This document shows, piece by piece, positions 9,164 to 16,805 of a stretch of DNA of 64,000 bases; position 1 is the first letter of the stretch; each line of letters starts with the position of its first letter. Source of the DNA: Vreelandella zhuhanensis (GTDB lineage: Bacteria; Pseudomonadota; Gammaproteobacteria; Pseudomonadales; Halomonadaceae); contig NZ_WTKP01000006.1 in NCBI RefSeq assembly GCF_009793355.1, positions 1 through 64,000 of the forward strand. The letters are read 5' to 3'. The position numbers and the translations under genes were made by a program. A model generated the notes under the pieces. It was not told the origin of the DNA, did no database searches, and saw nothing but the letters and a program-made list of their open reading frames with translations.

Positions 9164-10084
9164 TTATTTCAACACTCGGCGTGGATCGATCGGCTTTCCC
9201 GCCTGGCGCAAATCAAACAGGAGGTCATAGCGCTGAGACGTCACGCTCTGTCCCACTTCACACAGTGGATCACCACGCGATACCGGGGTGTTCTCCTTTA
9301 CTAAAAGCTTGTCGCATAACGCATAGACGCTTTGCAAATTGTTGTCATGATGCACAATCACCACCTGTCCGAGTTGGCGCATGGTGCTGGCAAAGCGCAC
9401 TTCGCCGGGTGCGACCGCAAGCGCCTTGGCCCCTGCCTCGGTGGCCAGCAACATGGGTTGCAGAGAGCCACGGCTGTCGGGGCCGAAACGTCGAACAATC
9501 CGATAGTCGTTTAATGGCCAAGACCATTGCCGTACCGAGGCAGGTAAGTCCAGATCGGTGGATGCTGCTGGGGCTTGGCTCGTCGTCGTGCGCCTGTTGG
9601 GAAGTGTGCGTGCAGCTGATGTGGTGACTGTCGATGTATCTCTCAAGGGTACGCTTATCACCTGGCCGATACGCAGCTGTGTCGGCGAGATGCCTGAGTT
9701 GGCTTGCTGAATGCGGGCTGGCGTGGTGGCGAAATGCCGTGCAATCGCTGAATAGGTATCGCCGGGGCGAACTTGATAGCGATAAGGGCCGCCCGAGGGC
9801 GCGCGTTCTTGTTGCGTAGGCATCAACAAACGTTGCCCGACAGCCAGTCGGTGTGAATCGACTCCGGGATTGAAACGCTGTAAGCGTTCAAGTGGCACAT
9901 TGCCGCGGGAAGCCAGATTGCCCAGCGTATCGCCACGCTGAACCGCCACCCAATGTCCGGTAATGTTATTGCCGGAAAGCTTATTGGACGCTGAAACCGC
10001 CGCTCGTTGAGGTGTCTCAGAAGTGCTTGCGCAGCCAGAAAGTAGAGCGATAACAATAAGTACACCGATAAAAGGAGCGCTCAT
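9164..10084 (-). CDS. NlpD/EnvC-like lipoprotein with two LysM repeats and a degenerate LytM (M23) domain
   Basis: 306-residue envelope protein. The signal peptide ends in lipobox LLSGC (Cys 18). LysM repeats lie at about 45-90 (VQRGDTLGNLA...LAVGQRLLMP) and 102-147 (VRPGDTYSAIA...LRIGQVISVP), binding peptidoglycan. The C-terminal domain, about 187-303, has the M23 fold pattern (ALAVAPGEVRFAS, GQVVIVHHDN, VYALCDKLLV), but the zinc ligands HxxxD and HxH are missing, as in amidase activators of the NlpD/EnvC class. A role in activating periplasmic amidases is therefore inferred. The start at ATG 10084 overlaps the acyltransferase stop (ATGA), so the two genes are translationally coupled. Confidence 0.8.
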   Translation of the reverse strand: MSAPFIGVLIVIALLSGCASTSETPQRAAVSASNKLSGNNITGHWVAVQRGDTLGNLASRGNVPLERLQRFNPGVDSHRLAVGQRLLMPTQQERAPSGGPYRYQVRPGDTYSAIARHFATTPARIQQANSGISPTQLRIGQVISVPLRDTSTVTTSAARTLPNRRTTTSQAPAASTDLDLPASVRQWSWPLNDYRIVRRFGPDSRGSLQPMLLATEAGAKALAVAPGEVRFASTMRQLGQVVIVHHDNNLQSVYALCDKLLVKENTPVSRGDPLCEVGQSVTSQRYDLLFDLRQAGKPIDPRRVLK

Positions 10085-10962
10085 TCGTGACCGATCCGCC
10101 CATCCAGCATGGCATCTTTTTCTTGCCAGAGTGCATTGAGCCATGAATGAAAGCGTTCCTTATGCTGCGATTCCTGGTGATAGTCGGTTTCTTTCATCCA
10201 CGAAGGCATCTCAAGCCGTCGTGCATGAAGGGTGATCGGAGCCTCTTGGCCACATAAGAATTTCCAGAAACTAGGTGAGGGGTTCCGGTAGCTAATCGTC
10301 ACATCCAATATGCCATCCAAGGTGCCGCCAAGCAGATTAAGCACTTGGGCCACACCGCCTGCCTTGGGGCGCAGCAGGTGGCGATAAGGGCTCTGCTGAG
10401 CATCACGTTTGGCAGGAGTGAACCGTGTCCCCTCCACGAAGTTGAAAATCGCGATGGGCATCTCCTGAGCGCGGTTGCACATGCGGCGAGTCGCTTCACG
10501 GTCAATATCTGCCAAGTGTGGATTTTTTTGCAGATGTTCACGGCTATAACGCCGCATGAAAGGAAACTCCAGTGCCCAAAATGCCAATCCCACCACAGGA
10601 ATCCAGATTAGCTGACGCTTTATAAAAAAGCGCGGCATGGGGATACGCCGATGAAGCACCATCAGCAGCATGAAAATATCGATCCAGCTACGATGGTTGG
10701 ATAATACCAGCCACCATTGCCGGGAGCTCAAATCATCGGGAAACGTGGCTTTCAGGCTGGGCTTGAGCCAGCGACGCATCCACCAAAGATTAAACCCAAT
10801 CCAGTTAAGTGCGACGCGATCGAGATTCACAAGGAGCCGACGTTTCATGGCACGGCCTGGGGCGATCACTTTCAACAATGTCAACACGATAAGAGGAACG
10901 CCCCAGAATAGCGTGTTGATTGTCAGCAATACTATGCTGACCAGCCCCTTGAGAATAGGCAT
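10081..10962 (-). CDS. 1-acyl-glycerol-3-phosphate acyltransferase-like membrane protein (PlsC superfamily, YihG-like)
   Basis: 293-residue inner-membrane acyltransferase. The catalytic HX4D motif is NHRSWID (H90, D95); the glycerophosphate-binding block is FNFVEGTRFT, followed by LLRPKAGGVAQVL. A strongly hydrophobic N-terminal segment anchors it. It resembles E. coli YihG, a paralogue of PlsC, so it probably makes or remodels phosphatidic acid with particular acyl chains. The start at ATG 10962 has AAGGGAA upstream, and 16 in-frame residues before it were discarded. It is the first gene of a two-gene unit with the LysM lipoprotein. Confidence 0.85.
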   Translation of the reverse strand: MPILKGLVSIVLLTINTLFWGVPLIVLTLLKVIAPGRAMKRRLLVNLDRVALNWIGFNLWWMRRWLKPSLKATFPDDLSSRQWWLVLSNHRSWIDIFMLLMVLHRRIPMPRFFIKRQLIWIPVVGLAFWALEFPFMRRYSREHLQKNPHLADIDREATRRMCNRAQEMPIAIFNFVEGTRFTPAKRDAQQSPYRHLLRPKAGGVAQVLNLLGGTLDGILDVTISYRNPSPSFWKFLCGQEAPITLHARRLEMPSWMKETDYHQESQHKERFHSWLNALWQEKDAMLDGRIGHE

Positions 10963-11083
10963 GACGGTTCCCTTACTTTTTATCGTCACCAAGGCGTTTT
11001 CTCTCATCACTAACTGACTGCAATGCTAAAGGATATTGCCTATGCTTCCCAGTGACTGAGAGGTAATGACAAGAAATGAGGTA

Positions 11084-11983
11084 TTAGGACAAAAGGGTCA
11101 GAGTGGGGGCCTGGACGGTTTCGCGTAATACTTCCCTCAATGCTTGAGCGGCGACGGAAAGTTCATCGTGCGTCAGAATCCCGACAATGCAGGCAATGCC
11201 CGGTGCGGTAAGCGGTATGCAGCGTGCCCCTAAATCATGCATTTGGCGAATGCACATGGACGGAACAGCGCTCACCCCCAATCCTTCCGCAACCATTCGG
11301 CCCACCGTAGAAAGCTGATGACTTTCAAATGCCACGGGAAGGCTGATCTGACGTTTTTCCAGCTGTTGTTCCAGTAGGCGTCGCAGCATCGAAGGGCGCT
11401 GCAGGGTAATGAAATCTTCTTCAAGTAACATTGACCACTCTAAGGCAGGATAGCTGGCCAAAGGGGAATCCAAAGGAACCACCGCAACAAACTGATCCTT
11501 GAACAGGGGGGTGAACGATAAGCTTCCCGCCCCTTCGGGAGAGAAGGCGATTCCCATTTCAACCTGGCGTGACCGCACCATTTCGGTGACTTCCTCGTTG
11601 ATTACATCATGCACGGTGATGTTGATCTTGGGATAGCGTTGGCGGAAAGCGACCAGGGCGCTAGGCAATAGATTACACGCAAAAGCCGGCATGGCGGCTA
11701 CGCTTAACCTGCCCAGTTGAAGTGTGAAACGCTGGCGCAGCAGGTCTTCTGCATCATCCCATTGTGCTAACAAGTGCTTGGCCAAGGGAAGCAGGGATTC
11801 TCCTTCAGGCGTCAGGCGGACACTACGTGTACTGCGCAAAAGCAGTTTGCCACCCAATGTTTCTTCGAGCCCTTTGATGGTAAGGCTAAGAGCAGGCTGC
11901 GAGAGGTGAAGGCGTTCGCAGGCCTGAGTGAAGCTCAAGGTCTGGGCGACAGCCAGAAAGGCACGAAGCTGTTTGACGGTCAC
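11084..11983 (-). CDS. LysR-family regulator, divergent from scoAB
   Basis: 299-residue LysR protein: helix-turn-helix at residues 1-60 (KQLRAFLAVAQTLSFTQACE, LSQPALSLTIKGLEE) and an effector-binding domain. The start is GTG 11983 because a perfect GGAGG lies four bases upstream; the longer frame begins in the intergenic promoter region and codes for a run of hydrophobic residues not seen in LysR proteins. It is divergent from scoA with an AT-rich gap of about 148 bases, the usual arrangement for a LysR regulator and its target, so control of acetoacetate/3-ketoacid CoA-transferase expression is inferred. Confidence 0.9.
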   Translation of the reverse strand: MTVKQLRAFLAVAQTLSFTQACERLHLSQPALSLTIKGLEETLGGKLLLRSTRSVRLTPEGESLLPLAKHLLAQWDDAEDLLRQRFTLQLGRLSVAAMPAFACNLLPSALVAFRQRYPKINITVHDVINEEVTEMVRSRQVEMGIAFSPEGAGSLSFTPLFKDQFVAVVPLDSPLASYPALEWSMLLEEDFITLQRPSMLRRLLEQQLEKRQISLPVAFESHQLSTVGRMVAEGLGVSAVPSMCIRQMHDLGARCIPLTAPGIACIVGILTHDELSVAAQALREVLRETVQAPTLTLLS

Positions 11984-12131
11984 TGAGCCTCCGAAAGACG
12001 GAAAATTAAAAATTTGAAAAATAAATAAATTGATAAGAAAAACAAACTTAACAAATATATTGCCAGACCCAACACTGGCAGTACAGTAGTAGGGTTCCTT
12101 GTTCCATCTGAAAACAACGTGAGGCATAACA

Positions 12132-12830
12132 ATGGCCGGATTCGATAAGCGAGTATTTTCCTACGAACAGGCAATGGAAGGCATTGAAGACGGCATGACG
12201 ATCATTGCCGGTGGTTTCGGCCTGTGCGGTATTCCCGAAAATCTGATTGCCGAAATCAAGCGTCGCCGTGTCAAGGATCTAACGGTGGTTTCCAACAATT
12301 GCGGGGTCGACGGTTTTGGTTTAGGCCTACTGCTGGAGGATCGTCAGATTCGCAAGATATTCGCCTCCTATGTCGGCGAAAACGCCTTGTTCGAGCAGCA
12401 GATGCTCAACGATGAAATCGAAGTGGTCCTGACGCCTCAGGGCACCCTGGCTGAAAAGATGCGTGCTGGCGGCGCGGGTATCCCCGCTTTTTATACCGCT
12501 ACCGGTTACGGCACGCCTATCGGGGAAGGCAAGGAAGTCCGTGAATTCAATGGTCGCCCACATATTCTCGAAGAAGCCATGACGGGTGATTTTGCCATCG
12601 TCAAAGGCTGGAAAGCCGATCGTTACGGGAATGTGGTGTATCGCCACACGGCACAAAATTTCAATCCCATGGCCGCCACAGCAGGCAGGATTACCGTTGT
12701 CGAAGTCGAGGAAATCGTCGAGCCTGGCGAGCTGGAGCCCAGCCAGATCCATACGCCGGGTATCTATGTTGACCGGATTATCCAGGGGTCATTTGAAAAG
12801 CGCATCGAGAAGCGCACCGTGCGCAGCTGA
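12132..12830 (+). CDS. scoA: Succinyl-CoA:3-ketoacid CoA-transferase subunit A
   Basis: Alpha subunit (232 residues) of the enzyme that moves CoA from succinyl-CoA to acetoacetate. It has the class I CoA-transferase pattern: [20 protein letters not shown] at the N terminus, [19 protein letters not shown], and the C-terminal [20 protein letters not shown]. scoB follows 59 bases downstream. With bdhA 2.6 kb away it would let the cell use 3-hydroxybutyrate and acetoacetate, either external or from PHB breakdown. atoD-type acetyl-CoA transferases are related, but the sequence fits SCOT better. Confidence 0.92.
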   Translation: MAGFDKRVFSYEQAMEGIEDGMTIIAGGFGLCGIPENLIAEIKRRRVKDLTVVSNNCGVDGFGLGLLLEDRQIRKIFASYVGENALFEQQMLNDEIEVVLTPQGTLAEKMRAGGAGIPAFYTATGYGTPIGEGKEVREFNGRPHILEEAMTGDFAIVKGWKADRYGNVVYRHTAQNFNPMAATAGRITVVEVEEIVEPGELEPSQIHTPGIYVDRIIQGSFEKRIEKRTVRS

Positions 12831-12889
12831 GCTGCTCTGTTTACGCCTAGTGGCATTTCAAGTTTCTGTTAGAACAAGAGGTAATCATC

Positions 12890-13558
12890 ATGGCTTTGAC
12901 ACGTGAACAAATGGCTCAGCGCGTCGCACGTGAACTGGAAGATGGGTTTTACGTCAACTTGGGCATAGGCATCCCCACGTTGGTAGCTAATTATATTCCC
13001 GATGGCATTGATGTCATGTTGCAGTCGGAAAACGGCTTGTTGGGCATGGGGCGTTTTCCAACGGAAGATGAGCTGGACCCGGATATGATCAATGCCGGCA
13101 AGCAAACGGTTACCGCACGTCCTGGGGCAGCGATTTTCTCGTCGGCTGAATCGTTTGCCATGATCCGAGGGGGCCACGTTGATTTGACGGTTTTAGGCGC
13201 CTTTGAAGTCGACCAGAACGGTAATATCGCCTCCTGGATGGTGCCTGGCAAACTCATCAAGGGCATGGGGGGCGCGATGGATCTTGTGGCGGGTGCGGAA
13301 AACATTATCTGCACCATGACGCATGCGTCCAAGCACGGTGAGTCCAAATTGCTGGAAAGCTGTAACCTGCCATTGACCGGTGCCGGTTGTATCAATCGCG
13401 TATTGACGGATCTCGCTTATCTGGAAATCAAGGATGGCGCTTTTATTCTAAAAGAGCGCGCCCCCGGGGTCAGTGTCGAGGAGATAGTTGAAAAAACCGC
13501 AGGTAAGCTCATTGTGCCTGCTCATGTGCCGGAAATGACCTTCGAGGAAAGTGCCTGA
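12890..13558 (+). CDS. scoB: Succinyl-CoA:3-ketoacid CoA-transferase subunit B
   Basis: Beta subunit, 222 residues, carrying the catalytic glutamate E47 in the QSENGLLG motif that forms the glutamyl-CoA intermediate. Other conserved parts are NLGIGIPTLVANYIP at the N terminus, RGGHVDLTVLGAFEVD, and the C-terminal LPLTGAGCINRVLTDLAY. A good ribosome site (AGAGGTAATC) precedes the ATG. It is the second and last gene of the scoAB operon, closed by a hairpin. Confidence 0.93.
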   Translation: MALTREQMAQRVARELEDGFYVNLGIGIPTLVANYIPDGIDVMLQSENGLLGMGRFPTEDELDPDMINAGKQTVTARPGAAIFSSAESFAMIRGGHVDLTVLGAFEVDQNGNIASWMVPGKLIKGMGGAMDLVAGAENIICTMTHASKHGESKLLESCNLPLTGAGCINRVLTDLAYLEIKDGAFILKERAPGVSVEEIVEKTAGKLIVPAHVPEMTFEESA

Positions 13559-13581
13559 AAACGCCGGAAACACGCTTTTAA

Positions 13582-13602
13582 AACCGCCCCGAAGGGGCGG
13601 TT
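13582..13602. terminator. Bidirectional terminator between scoB and the DUF1338 gene
   Basis: Nine-base-pair perfect stem, AACCGCCCC with GGGGCGGTT, around GAA. A T-rich tail is present only on the minus-strand side (TTTTAAAAG), so it best serves the DUF1338 gene but should also slow transcripts from scoB. Confidence 0.7.
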
Positions 13603-13603
13603 G

Positions 13604-14371
13604 CTAGGCTAGTTCACAACGAGTGTGATGCGGAAACAGGAGTTCTGCCACCTGGCCGTGGGCATTCTCTGTCTGCTTTTCAGCTAACACCAAACCCCCA
13701 AGCGATACGCGGTGCTCATCGCCGTCGGAAAAAGGCAAACGTTGGGCTGTGGTGGGGTAAAAACGATAATTCAGTAACGGTGAAATCGGAAAAATACCGT
13801 TATGCCGATCCGCATTACCCCGCAGTCCGACTTGTACCAGTTGCTGGTCAAGCTCCGTCAATGTCGCCCCCCACGTCTTGCAATCAAAGCCTGCATGGTG
13901 CAAGCGCGGCCCCATGATGGCCAGCCAGCCAGCCAGAGGGTGAGCTTGATAAAGCAATTGATAAGTTTCCCAGCTGGGCATTGGCCATGGGCGTCCACGA
14001 GAAAGTAGATTCTGGCCCCTGCAATCTTCCGGGTGGGCCTGGCTGATCAAGGCTTCCAGTTGGCGTCGGGGTTCTCGGGACAAAGTGCCGGTTTGTAATT
14101 CGGCAAGCACCAACCAGCTTCCTGAATCCGGAGGACAAAGCAGGTGGACTAACAAGCCGCGGTCAGCCATGGCATATTTGTTGACAGGCCGATAGCCCAG
14201 GTGAGCCAGGTTGGAGAGCAAGACACTGCTGGAAAAGAAACCATGGTTCAGGGTGAGCAGGGTGAAGTATTCAGCGGGCACCGGCAGTGAAAATAAGCTC
14301 AGCGAGCTGATGTCCGGGTGGGCATGAACATAATCCAGCCAAAGTTGCTGGACGAACTCGTCGCGCTGCAT
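13604..14371 (-). CDS. DUF1338 domain protein (HglS-related VOC-fold family)
   Basis: 255 residues, most similar in pattern to DUF1338 proteins, whose studied member HglS (2-oxoadipate dioxygenase/decarboxylase) is an iron enzyme forming 2-hydroxyglutarate. The likely metal ligands are H43 in LTLNHGFF, E91 in LVLAELQTG, and H159 in PRLHHAGFD; this assignment is inferred from motif order. It is the short form of the family, so the substrate need not be 2-oxoadipate. The start at ATG 14371 has GAGGA upstream. A single-gene unit between scoB and glutaredoxin, with no lysine-degradation genes nearby. Confidence 0.6.
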   Translation of the reverse strand: MQRDEFVQQLWLDYVHAHPDISSLSLFSLPVPAEYFTLLTLNHGFFSSSVLLSNLAHLGYRPVNKYAMADRGLLVHLLCPPDSGSWLVLAELQTGTLSREPRRQLEALISQAHPEDCRGQNLLSRGRPWPMPSWETYQLLYQAHPLAGWLAIMGPRLHHAGFDCKTWGATLTELDQQLVQVGLRGNADRHNGIFPISPLLNYRFYPTTAQRLPFSDGDEHRVSLGGLVLAEKQTENAHGQVAELLFPHHTRCELA

Positions 14372-14491
14372 AGCGTTTTCCTCATCTCCAGACACGCGCA
14401 TGTGCTCTGCTTGTCACAAGCCTCGATTAAGACGAGGTCAGTATAGGCAAGGAAGATGCAACGGCGTTCAACGGAGGAAAACACCAAGGAA

Positions 14492-14758
14492 TCAGGCTGA
14501 AGGTAACAGACCTTGTTGGCGCACGTACTGGGCGAATTCAGTGAAACCCCCAATATGGGTCTGGTCGACGAAAATCTGTGGAACGGTGTGAACCGGCTTG
14601 CCGGCGGTTTTTTCAATATCCGCCTTGGTGACACCTTCTGTCGGCATATCTACATACCGGTAGCCCTGGATAGCTTCCTCACGTTCCAGGCGTTCGGCTA
14701 ATTGTTTGGCACGTACACAAAAAGGGCAGGACATACGCCCAAAAATCACTACAAACAT
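14492..14758 (-). CDS. grxA: Glutaredoxin (GrxA-like)
   Basis: 88-residue dithiol glutaredoxin with active site C11-P-F-C14 and the glutathione-binding TVPQIFVDQTHIGGFTEF near residue 60. The short N-terminal strand MFVVIFGRMSC and the overall length fit E. coli Grx1, which reduces ribonucleotide reductase, PAPS reductase and mixed disulfides with glutathione. The start is ATG 14758; five in-frame codons upstream are not family-like. Monocistronic, divergent from the HybE-like gene with 164 bases between the starts. Confidence 0.9.
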   Translation of the reverse strand: MFVVIFGRMSCPFCVRAKQLAERLEREEAIQGYRYVDMPTEGVTKADIEKTAGKPVHTVPQIFVDQTHIGGFTEFAQYVRQQGLLPSA

Positions 14759-14922
14759 GGCATCTTCTCGCAAGAATCAGTGAATAAAAGATAAGTATTA
14801 AATACATTTACCCTATGATGCCATTTTGCCGGAGCCTTATGCTCCTGGCCAATAGTCATAAGCTACCCTAGCCATGAAAAAGCTATATCAAGCTGGATGA
14901 AAAGGATAGGAGAACGAGACAA

Positions 14923-15327
14923 GTGCTGACGCAGGATGATTATCGTCGCCTGGCGAAGCTGGCTACCGACTACCGGGATAAGCATTTCAAGCAACTCAAG
15001 CAGATGGCTTGTTTCAATCCTCGGCTGGGTGTGGATGCCCTATGTTTTCAAAAGCTGGATGAGGGATTACTGGCGGGAGCCTTGATTACCCCGACAGCGT
15101 TGTGGTTGGTTGCGCTACCTGTCGATGGGCAAGCACCCCAGTGTGAAAATAGTCTCACTATTACGCTGCCTTCGGGAGCGTATCGATTGCAACAGGAAGC
15201 GCTGGGGCCTCATCACTTTCTGTGGAAACGTTGTATTCTTGAGGATCTTGGCGCCTTGAAAAGTATGGAAGAAGCGGCGCGCCTGGCTCAGTCAATGATG
15301 AGCCGGCTGATGGAGCCACCTGCTTGA
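14923..15327 (+). CDS. HybE-family [NiFe]-hydrogenase assembly chaperone-like protein (orphan)
   Basis: 134 residues matching the pattern of the HybE family: NPRLGVDALCF, the core GALITPTALWLVALP, LTITLPSGAYRL, then a C-terminal helix SMEEAARLAQSMMSRLM. In E. coli HybE helps mature the hydrogenase-2 large subunit or delays its Tat export. No hydrogenase, Hyp or Tat gene is near, so its job here is unknown; it may serve another redox protein. The start is GTG with AGGAG ten bases upstream. It stands alone between glutaredoxin and bdhA. Family assignment is by eye. Confidence 0.65.
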   Translation: MLTQDDYRRLAKLATDYRDKHFKQLKQMACFNPRLGVDALCFQKLDEGLLAGALITPTALWLVALPVDGQAPQCENSLTITLPSGAYRLQQEALGPHHFLWKRCILEDLGALKSMEEAARLAQSMMSRLMEPPA

Positions 15328-15450
15328 TGCCAGTGTCATCAGAGATTACTTTACGAGTCGCTTTGCGAAATAGCGCAATGGTGCCAAGGTAAGGCACAAG
15401 GCGAATCACACATGATCGCTTACCACACAGTCTGATAAAGGGAAAATCGC

Positions 15451-16227
15451 ATGACAAATACAGCCTCCTCGGCTATACCACGAGTGGCGCTGGTCACCGG
15501 TACCACCAGCGGTATCGGTGAAGCAGTGGTCAAGCATTTCTGTGAGCTGGGTTATCAGGTGCTCGCGGTTGATTTTAACCCGGCGGGAGAGACAGTGGCG
15601 CAAGCTGCTGGTGCTACTTTTTTCCAAGCCGACTTGACCGACCCTGAGGCCTGTCGTGCCGCTGTTGCCGAGGCCAATAAGCGCTTTGGTGGGGTAGATA
15701 TCCTGGTCAATAATGCCGGCATTCAGCACGTGTCATCCATTGAAGAATTTCCAGAAGAAAAGTGGCGGCAAATCATCGATTTGATGCTGACGGCCCCTTT
15801 CCTGCTGACGCAGGCAGTATGGCCCAATATGCGTGAATGCGGCTGGGGTCGGGTCATCAATATTGCCTCGGTGCATGCACAAGTCGCATCGCCAGGCAAA
15901 GCTGCTTACGTTAGCGCCAAGCACGGCATTATCGGTTTGACCAAGACTGCCGCCCTGGAAGGCGGGGAGCAGGGCATTACCGTCAATGCCATCTGTCCGG
16001 CATACGTCAAGACACCGCTGGTGGATAACCAGATTGCCGATCAGGCAAAGCTCAATGGCATGGAAGAGCAAGAAGTCATCGAAAAGATCATGCTCAAGAA
16101 TGCAGCGGTCAAGCGCTTGATCGAGCCCTCTGAAGTGGCAGGAATGGTGGCTTTCCTGGCGTCGGATGCCGCTGGAGCGGTGACTGGCTCGAGTTGGAAC
16201 ATCGATTTGGGCTGGACCGCCCAGTAA
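15451..16227 (+). CDS. bdhA: 3-hydroxybutyrate dehydrogenase
   Basis: 258-residue short-chain dehydrogenase that interconverts (R)-3-hydroxybutyrate and acetoacetate with NAD. It has the nucleotide motif TGTTSGIG (16-23), NNAG at 87-90, catalytic S140, Y153 and K157 in NIASVHAQVASPGKAAYVSAKHG, and the typical HBDH C-terminal region (KRLIEPSEVAGMVAFLASD ... WNIDLGWTAQ). The product is the substrate of scoAB upstream, so the two loci form one pathway of PHB or ketone-body use, although bdhA has its own leader of about 120 bases. The stop nearly touches the converging regA stop. Confidence 0.94.
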   Translation: MTNTASSAIPRVALVTGTTSGIGEAVVKHFCELGYQVLAVDFNPAGETVAQAAGATFFQADLTDPEACRAAVAEANKRFGGVDILVNNAGIQHVSSIEEFPEEKWRQIIDLMLTAPFLLTQAVWPNMRECGWGRVINIASVHAQVASPGKAAYVSAKHGIIGLTKTAALEGGEQGITVNAICPAYVKTPLVDNQIADQAKLNGMEEQEVIEKIMLKNAAVKRLIEPSEVAGMVAFLASDAAGAVTGSSWNIDLGWTAQ

Positions 16228-16232
16228 GTCGG

Positions 16233-16772
16233 CTACCGTCGCACAGGACGCTTCTGTAATTTGCGTTGCAGGGTGCGCCGGTGCATTCCCAACGCACGTG
16301 CAGTAGCGGAGATATTGCCATCGTGTTCCTGCAGTACTTTCTGGATATGTTCCCAGGTGATGCGATTGATCGATGGCGGATTTTCCGCTACTTCGGCGTT
16401 GGGATCCCCGCCTTCACGCTCGAAGGCAGCCAGCACATCCTCGGCATCAGCTGGTTTGCACAGGTAGTTCACTGCGCCGAGCTTGATGGCTTCCACGGCG
16501 GTGGCAATGCTGGAATAGCCGGTAAGTACCACAATCCGGCAGTGGGGGGCCACTTCGAGTAATTCCGGCAGTAATTTCAAGCCGGAGCTATGTTCCAGCT
16601 TGAGATCCAGGGTGGCCATTGTCGGGTTGTATTGGCTTGCCAAGGCAAGCGCCTGTTCCGCATCGTAGGCGATCAGGACTTGATAGCCACGACGGGTCAA
16701 TGCACGGCTGAGTACATGGCAGAACATTTCATCGTCGTCGATGATTAACAGGCGTGGCTCTGGGGTGTGCAT
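16233..16772 (-). CDS. regA: Redox response regulator, RegA/PrrA/ActR family
   Basis: 179-residue two-domain regulator. The receiver has acidic pocket IIDDDEMF, phosphorylatable D56 in ATLDLKLE, T/S at LTGYSS, and K in LCKPAD. A proline-containing linker leads to a Fis-type helix-turn-helix at the C terminus (GNISATARALGMHRRTLQRKL), which is nearly invariant in RegA/PrrA. In alphaproteobacteria the pair controls respiration, carbon and nitrogen fixation in response to the quinone pool and oxygen; homologues (RoxRS) occur in Pseudomonas. It is transcribed with regB, 33 bases upstream. Confidence 0.92.
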   Translation of the reverse strand: MHTPEPRLLIIDDDEMFCHVLSRALTRRGYQVLIAYDAEQALALASQYNPTMATLDLKLEHSSGLKLLPELLEVAPHCRIVVLTGYSSIATAVEAIKLGAVNYLCKPADAEDVLAAFEREGGDPNAEVAENPPSINRITWEHIQKVLQEHDGNISATARALGMHRRTLQRKLQKRPVRR

Positions 16773-16805
16773 GGCATCCTCGTCAATGATGGCGCTTGAA
16801 TACGT

